Below, piece after piece: positions 13,729-21,873 of a stretch of DNA of 28,459 nt. The number at the start of each line of letters is the position of its first letter. Position 1 is the first letter of the stretch. The DNA is taken from IMG/VR virus record IMGVR_UViG_3300035204_001819, positions 1 through 28,459 of that record; one strand, 5' to 3'. Below the pieces are notes generated by a model. The model worked only from the letters and a program-made list of their open reading frames with translations, was not told the origin of the DNA and searched no databases. Made by a program: the position numbers and the translations under genes. Source of the stretch: a virus.

Positions 13729-14067
13729 TTAAATAACCTCTCTTTTGTGAAAGTATTTTATTTTATGTTGGGTATTCCGATGAGATTTTTCTGCGGGCAA
13801 AGGGGAATAATGATGCCATTCTCCATCTGGTCTTTTTAAGGCTACTTCGTTAAGGCGATCATTTTCTCCATCTACGAATTCGTCAAAAACCGCTCGAACA
13901 AACTCGTTCAGACCTTTGATTCCTAAGTCCTTACCTCTAACAGCCTGAATAACGAGTGTTTGCTGCTCCATTTCTCCATCGAAATGCCATTCCTTGTAGG
14001 CGTCCTCCGACGTAATTGAGTAATTGTAATAAGCTCTTTGAATCCTTGGGAATTTGAATTCCTTCAT
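13729..14067 (-). CDS. Hypothetical protein, 112 aa
   Basis: A single-gene unit behind a near-consensus promoter with a long leader; the ribosome site is GGAAAAAGGAAAAGACA-ATG. The sequence starts MKEFKFPRIQRAYYNYS, has a Trp/His-rich middle (YKEWHFDGEMEQ) and a PDGEWHHYSPLP segment. No membrane segment, Cys cluster or recognised domain. Confidence 0.65.
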   Translation of the reverse strand: MKEFKFPRIQRAYYNYSITSEDAYKEWHFDGEMEQQTLVIQAVRGKDLGIKGLNEFVRAVFDEFVDGENDRLNEVALKRPDGEWHHYSPLPAEKSHRNTQHKIKYFHKREVI

Positions 14068-14134
14068 TGTCTTTTCCTTTTTCCATGGTTATTTAATGTT
14101 CTCAGCCTTTGGTTATGGGCTGCCTTACAACAGA

Positions 14135-14163
14135 ATATTATCAGTATAAGACTATACTGTCAA
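14135..14163 (-). promoter_or_regulatory. Strong promoter with an operator-like dyad in the spacer
   Basis: Minus strand: TTGACA at 14163-14158, 17-base spacer, TAATAT at 14140-14135, preceded by TGA (extended -10). The spacer holds a perfect inverted repeat, CAGTATA-4 bases-TATACTG, at 14142-14159. A protein bound there would block RNA polymerase. The promoter drives the 112-aa gene. Confidence 0.85.
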
Positions 14164-14181
14164 CCTCCAAATTCGAAAGAG

Positions 14182-14607
14182 TTAACCTTTTTCTTCGGTG
14201 AGCCAGCTACTGCTTTGTATTTTACCCCCAAGTCCATAAACAGACTTTATACCTAACTGCTTACAAACCCTATGCTCTGGCGTGTTTTCCCCGTTCGTCC
14301 TGTCTCCTCCATTGCAGAAGAGAAGCTCGTCGTCTGGGTCTTTTATCGATGCGAGTATGGTCAAGGTTTTACAAACAGTTTGGTCTTCGTCTTTCGATGC
14401 AATGGCGAGGTCAACTACCTCAAGACTCTCGATGATCTTCATTCGTTCGTTCATAAGCATAAAAGGCTTTCCCTTTTTCTCTATGAGGAATTCATCCGTA
14501 TTGACGATTACCAGAAGAGCATCAGATATTTCCCTAGCTTTTTCAAAAAGTTCTACGTGCCCAATATGAAGAGGGTCAAATCCTCCGCTTACTATAGATA
14601 TTTTCAT
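14182..14607 (-). CDS. Cytidylyltransferase-like nucleotidyltransferase, 141 aa
   Basis: The HxGH-type nucleotidyltransferase signature GGFDPLHIGH is at residues 8-17, and the second nucleotide-binding segment is degenerate (KIQSSSWLTEE at the end in place of ISTT or ISSS). Family members join CTP or ATP to glycerol phosphate, sugar phosphates, phosphopantetheine and similar compounds. The end SSSWL resembles the substrate-loop SSS of some sugar-phosphate enzymes. Substrate unknown. It is the last gene of the long run that begins near 24.1 kb, which also holds an HldE-type relative at 23220-23696. Confidence 0.8.
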   Translation of the reverse strand: MKISIVSGGFDPLHIGHVELFEKAREISDALLVIVNTDEFLIEKKGKPFMLMNERMKIIESLEVVDLAIASKDEDQTVCKTLTILASIKDPDDELLFCNGGDRTNGENTPEHRVCKQLGIKSVYGLGGKIQSSSWLTEEKG

Positions 14608-15045
14608 CTAATTATTTACTAAAAATTTGTCATGAATCATTTTTCTGAATCCAACCAATTCAAAGCCCGTAAGGTTCCCTCCTTGAGATGTCCTATTGAT
14701 ACAAACCATTATGTTTTTTCGAGAGTCATTCCAAACAAGATCGCAACCTTCTTCCCCTGTGTCGTCCTCCCTTAGGCTAATCCTTAGGGTATCATCTTCT
14801 CCTTCGTATTTAATAGAGGCTGGAGTATCCCCATCGTGATCGAAAACAGATTTCCTAAGAGAAAGTAGCCAAGTCGCTTTTATTAATTCGATTTTTAATA
14901 AATTCCCCGTTATTACATCTAACTCTAATTTTAACGCTCCTTTAATCGGTTCTATTCTCAAGCAAAATTCATTTTTAATTTTTCTATTTTCTAAGGTTAT
15001 TTCGAGTATGTCTTGTGTACTATCGTATCTTATTGGGCTTTTCAT
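14608..15045 (-). CDS. Protein with two DUF2283-like repeats, 145 aa
   Basis: The N-terminal half (IRYDSTQDILEITL ... GNLLKIELI) and C-terminal half (IKYEGEDDTLRISLRED ... GNLTGFELVGF) follow the same plan: Y-D/E-x-x-x-D-x-L strand, then a Gly turn and a Glu-Leu strand. This plan is that of DUF2283 and suggests a two-fold duplication of an all-beta unit of unknown function. The stop abuts the following ATG. Confidence 0.65.
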   Translation of the reverse strand: MKSPIRYDSTQDILEITLENRKIKNEFCLRIEPIKGALKLELDVITGNLLKIELIKATWLLSLRKSVFDHDGDTPASIKYEGEDDTLRISLREDDTGEEGCDLVWNDSRKNIMVCINRTSQGGNLTGFELVGFRKMIHDKFLVNN

Positions 15046-15047
15046 GT

Positions 15048-15356
15048 TTAATATATTTTTAAAAAAGCAGGAGTATCTTCCCCATGATATGCGTCTGTAG
15101 TATTATAGCTCATCCATTCACAAGCCGCTTCCCAAGGGTCTTCTTCGTCAGCTAGGTCTTTACTGAACTCCTCCGACAAAATTTCTAAACATTTGTTATA
15201 GTCATAACATACCTTAGGAGACGCCCCTTTGCTTTCCACGACACCTACGAAAGCTTCAAAATATTCCGGATAAGTCTTTAGGTCTAAACCAAAATTCTCG
15301 CTTATATACTCTTGCAGTTCTTCATTACTGCTGATTCCGACAATGGATTCTCTCAT
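15048..15356 (-). CDS. Hypothetical acidic protein, 102 aa
   Basis: Acidic helical protein starting MRESIVGISSNEELQEYI, with ADEEDPWEAACEWM past the middle. Its start overlaps the previous gene by 32 bases in another frame, and no later ATG fits before the conserved-looking part. The stop is two bases before the next ATG. No motif recognised. Confidence 0.65.
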   Translation of the reverse strand: MRESIVGISSNEELQEYISENFGLDLKTYPEYFEAFVGVVESKGASPKVCYDYNKCLEILSEEFSKDLADEEDPWEAACEWMSYNTTDAYHGEDTPAFLKIY

Positions 15357-15648
15357 ATTCTTTTATTGTTTTCTTTAAGGATACTATTTCTTTTTTTAGA
15401 TTATCGTTTTCCGCTCTTTGCCTCATGCTCCTTTTTTCTTTCTCGCTAAGATCTTCAAAATATTTCTCAAAAGATATATAACCAACATGTTTACCTAATG
15501 AATAAGCTTCTCTCCAAGCTACCCCCAAGGTGTAGCCTCCAGAAAATAAAATTTTTCCTGAAAGATCTTTTATATGAAAGACTGATGGCTTCTTAGTGTG
15601 ATCCCAGACGCACGTAGTCGCAACATGTTCTAGTTCTTTTTTACTCAT
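15325..15648 (-). CDS. Hypothetical protein with C-terminal coiled coil, 107 aa
   Basis: The N-terminal 65 residues look like a small beta-rich domain (SVFHIKDLSGKILFSGGYTLG). From about residue 68 to the end the protein is a charged helix with heptad-like Leu/Ile spacing (LKKEIVSLKKTIKEYER), probably a coiled coil. The gene overlaps the next start by 32 bases. Not recognised. Confidence 0.6.
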   Translation of the reverse strand: MSKKELEHVATTCVWDHTKKPSVFHIKDLSGKILFSGGYTLGVAWREAYSLGKHVGYISFEKYFEDLSEKEKRSMRQRAENDNLKKEIVSLKKTIKEYERIHCRNQQ

Positions 15649-15670
15649 TTTCGCCCGTTGCGTGTTCTAT

Positions 15671-16240
15671 TTATCTCAACTCCTCCCTCAGTAGCCTCCA
15701 TCTACCTCCATCGGTTTCTCTACCTCCAGAATCAAACTCTTTAATCATAGATATTATATCGTCTACGCTATCGAAAATATACTGAGGTGGGAAAGTACCC
15801 ATTAACCATAACGGAGCATTTCTTTTTCCTCCTTCTATAGAAACGAAGATAGGTTTTTTCATTTTGTTCGCCGTAAAGATCTCCTCCGCCGAACCCCAGC
15901 TTGCCACTTTTGGGTTAAGATGAGCAATGATAAAATCACTCCTATCTACCAGATTCAAATCATAACTTCTTATTTCTTTCATTTCGTTATGAACCTTCTC
16001 GTAATCCCCATTAGCCATCCAACTGTCCATGACTTGTCTTTCCGGCTCGCTTTCTCTTACGTCTTTAACGAATGGTTTATCGTAAGGATTATAAACAACT
16101 ATATTTAATTTACTTAATTCCTTTTGTGCTTTTCCCCTCCATACTCGGCCATCTTCGTATTGCATATGGCCAACAAGGTAAACTCTTGTTTTGTAGAGTA
16201 GGTTAGGGCCACCATTTTGTTCGAAATCGATAAAGCTCAT
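15671..16240 (-). CDS. Nucleoside 2-deoxyribosyltransferase-like protein, 189 aa
   Basis: I use ATG 16240, which overlaps the upstream stop as ATGA, and not the longer frame. The fold signature is RVYLVGHMQYEDG near the N terminus, then NPYDKP, a D-x-x-x-V-x-x-SDFIIAHLNP stretch and SWGSAEEIFTANKMKKPIFV. This pattern (GS/T-x-x-E-x-x-x-A, then K-P-hydrophobic) is typical of the nucleoside deoxyribosyltransferase-like family, which cleaves or transfers deoxyribose on nucleosides. The Glu in SAEE is the candidate nucleophile. A role in nucleotide salvage or in making altered nucleotides would fit a phage. Confidence 0.75.
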   Translation of the reverse strand: MSFIDFEQNGGPNLLYKTRVYLVGHMQYEDGRVWRGKAQKELSKLNIVVYNPYDKPFVKDVRESEPERQVMDSWMANGDYEKVHNEMKEIRSYDLNLVDRSDFIIAHLNPKVASWGSAEEIFTANKMKKPIFVSIEGGKRNAPLWLMGTFPPQYIFDSVDDIISMIKEFDSGGRETDGGRWRLLREELR

Positions 16241-17025
16241 ACAAGCTCGGCCTCTCTGATTCTTCGCCTCGCTTCTACCATAATATCTTTTTCTGTAGAG
16301 CGCATTACCCAATTAGGATTGAACAAAATAAAAGTATTTTTTATCTCTAAAGACGAAACGCTACGTGAATTTTTATATCTAATCCATTGCATTCTTTGAC
16401 CATCAAATATTCTCATAACCCAAATAATTTTTTTAATAGCCTCGCAATTTATTCTCAACCGCTCCATCTTTAAACGAGCGTTTTTGGACTCATCCATTCT
16501 AAATAGTTTTCTCTTCTTTATCTCGACTACGCACCCGTCTGGAGTGCGGCTTTCTAATTCAATATATTTAGAACGACCGTTTTCGGTGATCGAGTAGTAA
16601 TAACACTCATTGCCTTTTTTGTGGAGTAAGGGGATCGATAACAATTGTCTTATTTTTACTCTATTATCTTCAGCTTTAAAGTTTTTAGTCCTCTTTATTT
16701 GCCGAAGGTCCTTTTCCAGTTCCTTTTTCGAGCTTTGTTTAAGCCCTCCTTTTGATTGTTTGACTATTCTCCTAATAGTAGATCTAGCCAAAAAATTATT
16801 TTCATCTATAGAGGTGTCGAAATTAGGGTGGTAACTAACTTCTTCATAAGGGTCGGAAACAACCAAAGTAACTCTAGCTTTTCCTTCTATTTTCTTTTTT
16901 GAATTGTTTTTCCGCTGTCTATAGAACCACGCCTTGGCCTTTTTCACCGCAAAACTTCTTGTTTCTGCGAGGATCTTTTTGGTCAATTTCCCATTATGGT
17001 AAACTTTGTATTTTCTATCGGCCAT
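16237..17025 (-). CDS. Unknown basic protein, 262 aa
   Basis: Very Lys/Arg-rich throughout with several long charged helices. A first part resembles a small modular unit (YKVYHNGKLTKKILAETRSFAVKKAKAW), and a later part has beta-like stretches (YYYSITENGRSKYIELES). The strong positive charge suggests nucleic acid binding, but no nuclease, zinc or helix-turn-helix motif is clear. It starts three bases after the dehydrogenase stop and overlaps the next start by four. Confidence 0.65.
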   Translation of the reverse strand: MADRKYKVYHNGKLTKKILAETRSFAVKKAKAWFYRQRKNNSKKKIEGKARVTLVVSDPYEEVSYHPNFDTSIDENNFLARSTIRRIVKQSKGGLKQSSKKELEKDLRQIKRTKNFKAEDNRVKIRQLLSIPLLHKKGNECYYYSITENGRSKYIELESRTPDGCVVEIKKRKLFRMDESKNARLKMERLRINCEAIKKIIWVMRIFDGQRMQWIRYKNSRSVSSLEIKNTFILFNPNWVMRSTEKDIMVEARRRIREAELV

Positions 17026-17028
17026 ATA

Positions 17029-18129
17029 TCAGACTGAAGTTAACCCAAGCTTCTCTAATCTGCTATTAAACGCATCAAAAGGAATATCTTTGTACGATAA
17101 GACACATGAAGTACTATCGTTATTACGTATTTCATCTGCTATTATTCCTTCGCTCATTAAGCTAGCTACCGCAGCAATAGGAAAAGCAGTCGCCCTCTGC
17201 ATGGCGGAGAAATCCCCGTCGCTTTCCACAAGAATTTCTTTTTTCCAACGGAGGGCTCCTTTTTTAAGTTCGGTTTTAATAATTACTATATCTTGATCTT
17301 CATCAGATTGGCGGCAGCCTTCACTAAATATTTGAAACAAACAATCATCAGAAAGCTTACATTTCCTAATTAGAAATTTAACAGCATCGCAATGTCCTTT
17401 GTATCTTATTGTTTTATAGTGACAATCTTTAACGCCACGAGACTTCATGTCGTGTATGGTGTGAGAAGCTCCTCCGCTGGTGTAAAACGCCTCCATTTCT
17501 TGCCGCATGCATTTTAGTTTTACTGCTTCGTGTCCATCCATGCCGTCAACGGTAATAATCTTCCCACCCTCAAGAATTTCACATCTATCTCTGTATTCGT
17601 TTATTAACCCGTCGACAGACCAAGTAACGACATAATCCAAAGGGTGATTGACTGGTTTAGAGGGTAATCCTCCAACCATCATTTCCACCCTCTCAGGAAC
17701 TCCTTGAATTTCTTTGTAGCCCCATTCGGCGAGAATATTAACCCATCCCGGTGCGAGGCCAAGATCCGTCATGACTGGGCGTGTGGCATGCTCTTCTGCG
17801 TATTGGTTTATTTGTTTCGAAACGTCTACACGACCTCCTAGATCGCAATAACGAATTCCCCTATCTACACAAAACTCCGCCAAAGGTAAATTTTGGTGAT
17901 AGGGCAAACTACTAATTAAAACTTCTGGGGCCTCGAAATTAGTTAGGATGTCTTTGTAATCACGTTCTCCACAACCGTAAAAAACCCCATCGCTTGCGCT
18001 TATGTATTTTCTAAACACTTGGCCAGCTTCGGGATTGGAATCTAAACCAACCACTTGGTGACCAAGTTTACACATGGCATAGCAAATCGCTTGTCCCATC
18101 CGGCCTATTCCTGCTACAGCAACTTTCAT
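17029..18129 (-). CDS. Saccharopine/lysine dehydrogenase-like NAD(P)-dependent oxidoreductase, 366 aa
   Basis: The N-terminal Rossmann motif VAGIGRMG is at residues 5-12. Family-specific segments follow: DLGLAPGWVN near 142-151, VGGLPSKPVNHPLDY near 172-186, SVDGLINEY near 190-198, TSGGASHTIHDMKSRG and KTIRYKGH. This set is typical of the saccharopine dehydrogenase family that includes L-lysine 6-dehydrogenase and LYS9. The first makes allysine from lysine. Carboxynorspermidine synthase is a more distant alternative. It lies nine bases after an aldehyde dehydrogenase gene, which would fit oxidation of an aldehyde product to 2-aminoadipate. Substrate is inferred, not shown. Confidence 0.85.
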   Translation of the reverse strand: MKVAVAGIGRMGQAICYAMCKLGHQVVGLDSNPEAGQVFRKYISASDGVFYGCGERDYKDILTNFEAPEVLISSLPYHQNLPLAEFCVDRGIRYCDLGGRVDVSKQINQYAEEHATRPVMTDLGLAPGWVNILAEWGYKEIQGVPERVEMMVGGLPSKPVNHPLDYVVTWSVDGLINEYRDRCEILEGGKIITVDGMDGHEAVKLKCMRQEMEAFYTSGGASHTIHDMKSRGVKDCHYKTIRYKGHCDAVKFLIRKCKLSDDCLFQIFSEGCRQSDEDQDIVIIKTELKKGALRWKKEILVESDGDFSAMQRATAFPIAAVASLMSEGIIADEIRNNDSTSCVLSYKDIPFDAFNSRLEKLGLTSV

Positions 18130-18138
18130 AATTTTTAA

Positions 18139-19620
18139 TTATTTCATCCCTTGTGGGAAACTTAACGTATCCGCATGATTAACTGTCCAGCTCACTTCAT
18201 GAGTCACCGCTCTGAACGTTCTAGCGGCACTTGGGAAACCATTCCCCGATTTCTTTACTCCCCCAAAAGAAAGATGAGATTCCGCAGCAATGGAACCACC
18301 ATTCCAATAGATCATCCCTGCGTCACACTCTTCCCTGCAAATACGAGCTAATCTGTAGTCATTCGTCATAACCCCAACTGCTAGTCCGTATTCCGTATCG
18401 TTATATATACCTATTGCCTCTTCGTTTTTATCGAAAGGAACAATAGCAACATGCGGACCAAATACTTCGGATCTCAAATACTCAGCTTTAGTCCATTCAC
18501 TTTGGTAGACCGTAGGGCTTACAAAAAACCCTTTTTCTCCTATACGTTTGCCCATCAATAGCTTTTCGGCGTTTTCGTCCTTCTCCACCATTTGGTTGTA
18601 AAAATCGACTTTGTTAAATCCCTGCCCATTGATTAAAGGACCATAATAAGCATCGCTAGGCTCTCCTGAGACATCAAAGGGTGCTCCAATTTTCAATGCT
18701 GAAACTTTGTCTACAAAAGCGTCTCTAAATTTATCAACGATATTACGATGAACAATTAATCTACTTGCGGAAACACACCTTTGCCCAGCCAACTTAAAGG
18801 AGCTAGCAACGCAAGCGTCTACCGCCATTTCTAGATCAGCGTCTTCAAATACAAGAACAGCCGACTTGCTTCCCATCTCGCAAGAAGTTGTTTTATTCCA
18901 ACTTTGAGCAGCTTGCATCCTGATCATCATTCCTACATCTGCACTACCAGTGAAGCAAATGTGATCGACGTTTTCGCCTACTAAAGCAGAGCCAGTAGCA
19001 CCGTCCCCATGCACAACATTAAAAACCCCTTTAGGTATGCCAGCTTCTTCGAATATTTCCGCACACAACTGACTAGACATAGGTGCGTCTTCGGAAGGTT
19101 TTAAAACAACAGTATTGCCTTCTACTAGGGCTGGCGCAGCACACCAAAAAGGCCCAATGGCCATGGGGAAATTGAAAGGGGAAACGATTGCGATGACCCC
19201 CTTAGGTTTCCGAAGTATATAACTGTCTTTTTCGTGCAGTTCTGACGCAATCGCTTCCCCGACAGGAGTTTTCCCAGAACCGAATGCATACTGTGACATA
19301 TGCAAAGCTTCAATTACCTCAGCTAAAGATTCATTGAAATTTTTTCCGGTCTCTAAAGAAATTGCTCTAGCAAGATCATCTTTTCTTGAGTCGACTATTT
19401 GTGCTATTTTATTAAAAAAATCCGCTCTCTCAACTCTGCTTTTCCTTTTCCAAGACGCAAATGCTACCCTTGCGGCTGCATAAGCTTTATACACTGTCTT
19501 TGGAGTACTCAAGGGAAAGATACCAAGAACTTCTTCAGAAGACGGATCTCTCTTTTCGAAAGCTAAATCACTCGTTTCCCACTCACCATTTATATAGTTT
19601 TTACCAATATATTCACTCAT
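18139..19620 (-). CDS. NAD(P)-dependent aldehyde dehydrogenase, 493 aa
   Basis: A full-length ALDH. The cofactor-binding FTGSADVG is at residues 223-230, the catalytic Asn in SPFNFP is at 150, the general-base Glu248 is in SCEMGSKS and the nucleophile Cys282 in LAGQRCVSASR. EVFGPHVAIVPF and SFGGVKKSGNG are typical C-terminal motifs. It oxidises an aldehyde to an acid. The closest look is to semialdehyde dehydrogenases acting in amino acid breakdown (allysine, P5C or KGSA types). All catalytic residues are present, so it is likely active. It sits five bases downstream of the halogenase and nine upstream of the lysine dehydrogenase-like gene. Confidence 0.93.
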   Translation of the reverse strand: MSEYIGKNYINGEWETSDLAFEKRDPSSEEVLGIFPLSTPKTVYKAYAAARVAFASWKRKSRVERADFFNKIAQIVDSRKDDLARAISLETGKNFNESLAEVIEALHMSQYAFGSGKTPVGEAIASELHEKDSYILRKPKGVIAIVSPFNFPMAIGPFWCAAPALVEGNTVVLKPSEDAPMSSQLCAEIFEEAGIPKGVFNVVHGDGATGSALVGENVDHICFTGSADVGMMIRMQAAQSWNKTTSCEMGSKSAVLVFEDADLEMAVDACVASSFKLAGQRCVSASRLIVHRNIVDKFRDAFVDKVSALKIGAPFDVSGEPSDAYYGPLINGQGFNKVDFYNQMVEKDENAEKLLMGKRIGEKGFFVSPTVYQSEWTKAEYLRSEVFGPHVAIVPFDKNEEAIGIYNDTEYGLAVGVMTNDYRLARICREECDAGMIYWNGGSIAAESHLSFGGVKKSGNGFPSAARTFRAVTHEVSWTVNHADTLSFPQGMK

Positions 19621-19625
19621 ATCTT

Positions 19626-21065
19626 TTAATTTTGTCTAATATGTTTTTCAACATAATCTTCAGGTTTAATTGCTTGATGCTCTTCAAGTCCGCCATATCC
19701 CCAATTCAACATATGTCTAGATTGTTCGTGATCCAAAGGGATATTCTTAACGCCTACGTCATGGCCTTGTTGAATTAACCAAGTGTGCCAGTTCTGATCA
19801 GTAAAGAGTGAATATTCATTCCTATATGCGGATATACCCTCATCAGGACGCTCTAGAATTTGCATGTAATATCTCTGTTTATCTGAGATTTCTATATGAG
19901 ATTGAGCTTCTTGCCAAAATGGCTCCTTCCTTTGCGTGGCTGTATAATGAGAACCAACAAAATCTACACAACTCTCGAACGCCTGTTTCATTACTGCATT
20001 ATAAATTTCAATATCAGTTTCGTTGTATTGTCTGTCGGTAATCAGTTCAATCATACGTTGAACGCCAAGCTCGATTAACGCAATGCCTGTCGCCTCTAGT
20101 GGTTCTATAAACCCTGCGGACATACCAATCGATACTACATTTTTGTGCCAAAAATTTTCATTGTAGTGGCCATTTTCCCAATCCAATATCTGCATATCTT
20201 CAGGTTTAATCTTGCCATTATGGTGCTCGCTTAATTGCAACATAGCGTCATCAATATTTAATAAACTCTTATTAAATACATAACCTGTCCCTAGTTTATT
20301 CTGTGTAGGGATCTCCCAAACCCAACCGCCCTCCTTTGCTGTACAGGTCGTGTAGCACCTTGAATCTTTCTCCGGTATATGACCCGCTATTGCTATATCG
20401 CATATTAATCGATTCTTTAAATCGTTTCTTTTAGGCTCCTTGCTTAACAACCCTAGTAAGCCCGAACAGTCAACATATAACTCGCCCTTTACTTCTTCAC
20501 CATTCCTTAAATCAAGACTTTTAACATTGCCTTGTTTATCTCTATTAACCTTGGCGACTGGACTTTGAACAAATTTAACTTTATGTCTTAATGCGTCTTG
20601 TAGACAGGGGACAAGTTTTCTACAATCAATATGGAAACCTTGCCTTAGACACCCAAAGAACTTCCCTTCTTTTACGGATAAGTCATAAATACTTGTTCCA
20701 TATCTTTTAAAATCTAGTTCTTGATGATTAGACCACAAGTCGTACTTTGTAATTGGCCCATGGACAAAATAATTCATGATGAATGGATGCCATATCTCGT
20801 TTCCTTTATAACCCCAATCGGGAAATAAAACACCTGTCTTGAAATTCGCTGATATTTTGTCGTACCAATCCGTAATAGGTAACCCGCAATCCATTAAAAA
20901 ATCACTAAAGTTCAAGAGGGTTCCTTCGCCCACTCCAATCGGATTCCCAATCTCTTTATCTATGATTGTGACTTGGACATTAACATTAGAACTTAAACAA
21001 GCCGCAGTCAGCCAGCCCGCCGATCCTCCTCCTACTATTACTACATGGCTTATCGGTGTCATCAT
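19626..21065 (-). CDS. Flavin-dependent halogenase (tryptophan halogenase family), 479 aa
   Basis: FAD-binding GGGSAGW is at residues 12-18. GVGEGT is at 44-49, and FKTG at 75-78 holds the conserved Lys76, the residue that forms the active halogenating species in PrnA-type enzymes. The halogenase signature WxWxIP is present as WVWEIP at 248-253, and EPLEATGI at 321-328 is the conserved flavin-side segment. It would use FADH2, O2 and halide to halogenate an unknown substrate. It is shorter than the typical 510-540 residues. A phage flavin-dependent halogenase (VirX1) is known, so the class has precedent. No flavin reductase is seen, so a host one would be needed. MM at the start leaves 21062 as an alternative. 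Confidence 0.92.
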   Translation of the reverse strand: MMTPISHVVIVGGGSAGWLTAACLSSNVNVQVTIIDKEIGNPIGVGEGTLLNFSDFLMDCGLPITDWYDKISANFKTGVLFPDWGYKGNEIWHPFIMNYFVHGPITKYDLWSNHQELDFKRYGTSIYDLSVKEGKFFGCLRQGFHIDCRKLVPCLQDALRHKVKFVQSPVAKVNRDKQGNVKSLDLRNGEEVKGELYVDCSGLLGLLSKEPKRNDLKNRLICDIAIAGHIPEKDSRCYTTCTAKEGGWVWEIPTQNKLGTGYVFNKSLLNIDDAMLQLSEHHNGKIKPEDMQILDWENGHYNENFWHKNVVSIGMSAGFIEPLEATGIALIELGVQRMIELITDRQYNETDIEIYNAVMKQAFESCVDFVGSHYTATQRKEPFWQEAQSHIEISDKQRYYMQILERPDEGISAYRNEYSLFTDQNWHTWLIQQGHDVGVKNIPLDHEQSRHMLNWGYGGLEEHQAIKPEDYVEKHIRQN

Positions 21066-21233
21066 TCACTCATGTCTTTTAACGTCTTGTCGCTCTAAAA
21101 GTAATAAATAATCCCCGTATTTATCCAAATCTCTTACTACTATTTTAATTGCATCTTTTAATGGAATATTTTGTTTTTCACTTATTTCTTCTGCTACCTT
21201 TTTAAGAATGGATTGACTCACTTGTTTTTTCAT
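21066..21233 (-). CDS. Small helical protein, 55 aa
   Basis: ATG 21233, stop TGA 21068-21066 directly before the halogenase ATG. The product MKKQVSQSILKKVAEEISEK... is an amphipathic helix with Lys/Glu pairs and a second helix ending in LLLLERQDVKRHE. Its start overlaps the NUMOD-like gene's end by 32 bases. The tight junctions support coding. Function unknown; co-translation with the halogenase is likely. Confidence 0.6.
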   Translation of the reverse strand: MKKQVSQSILKKVAEEISEKQNIPLKDAIKIVVRDLDKYGDYLLLLERQDVKRHE

Positions 21234-21873
21234 TTTTGTCTAAAGTATAACCGTATGCTTTTTGGGTCTCACCTAATATTAGCTTTCTGAAAGCACTAGT
21301 TTTTCCATGCGAATATTTTTTGTCTAAATGAGAAAATAAAGTTCGGGTAACCCACTGTTCAAGATTTTCGACGACAATGGGCTCTCCTTCTGGGGAAATT
21401 AATCGAACAGGTTTGTTCCAGCGTTTCTGAATCTTCACTTCCACGCCTTGTTTGTGCCATCCCTTGTGATGTTTTATTTTTCCATGAAGAAGAGCGGATA
21501 TTTTTTTAATTGAGACACCTTCTTGGTCAGAGAATTCGAAGATGTTGTCCTTATTAACCGTAAAAGATTTCTGCGTCCTAGCGTTGACTAAATGAATCTC
21601 ATTTTCCCAAAGGGCCTTCCATCCCTGCGATTTTTTCATTAACCCTATCATCCTAAGGGGGGTTTCAGCTAAACAATAGCCTTGGGAGGTCAGCCTGTTG
21701 CTATCGTCAGGCAGCTCGTAGAACAAATTTTTAATAGCCTGATAATTTAATTTATTCTTTTTGCAAAAATCAAAAAGATTAGATATTTGAATAATCTTAC
21801 CTGTTTCTACTTCCTTCAAAGAAACTGGCTTGCACCAGTGATGCTCCTTTGGGGTCTTTTTGTTCGTCTTCAT
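21202..21873 (-). CDS. NUMOD/IENR1-like DNA-binding module protein, 223 aa
   Basis: Three similar units are seen: KPVSLKEVETGKIIQISNL (residues 15-33 onward), HLVNARTQKSFTVNKDNIF (from about 93) and KPVRLISPEGEPIVVENLE (from about 153). Each has a beta start, a loop and a helix with SIKK or QAIKN, ending in an aromatic-Lys-Gly segment such as HHKGW. This is the plan of the modular DNA-binding repeats that accompany homing endonucleases. No GIY-YIG, HNH or LAGLIDADG motif is present, so it is a binding protein or a nuclease remnant. Its start overlaps the phosphomannomutase gene by 77 bases. Confidence 0.65.
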   Translation of the reverse strand: MKTNKKTPKEHHWCKPVSLKEVETGKIIQISNLFDFCKKNKLNYQAIKNLFYELPDDSNRLTSQGYCLAETPLRMIGLMKKSQGWKALWENEIHLVNARTQKSFTVNKDNIFEFSDQEGVSIKKISALLHGKIKHHKGWHKQGVEVKIQKRWNKPVRLISPEGEPIVVENLEQWVTRTLFSHLDKKYSHGKTSAFRKLILGETQKAYGYTLDKNEKTSESIHS

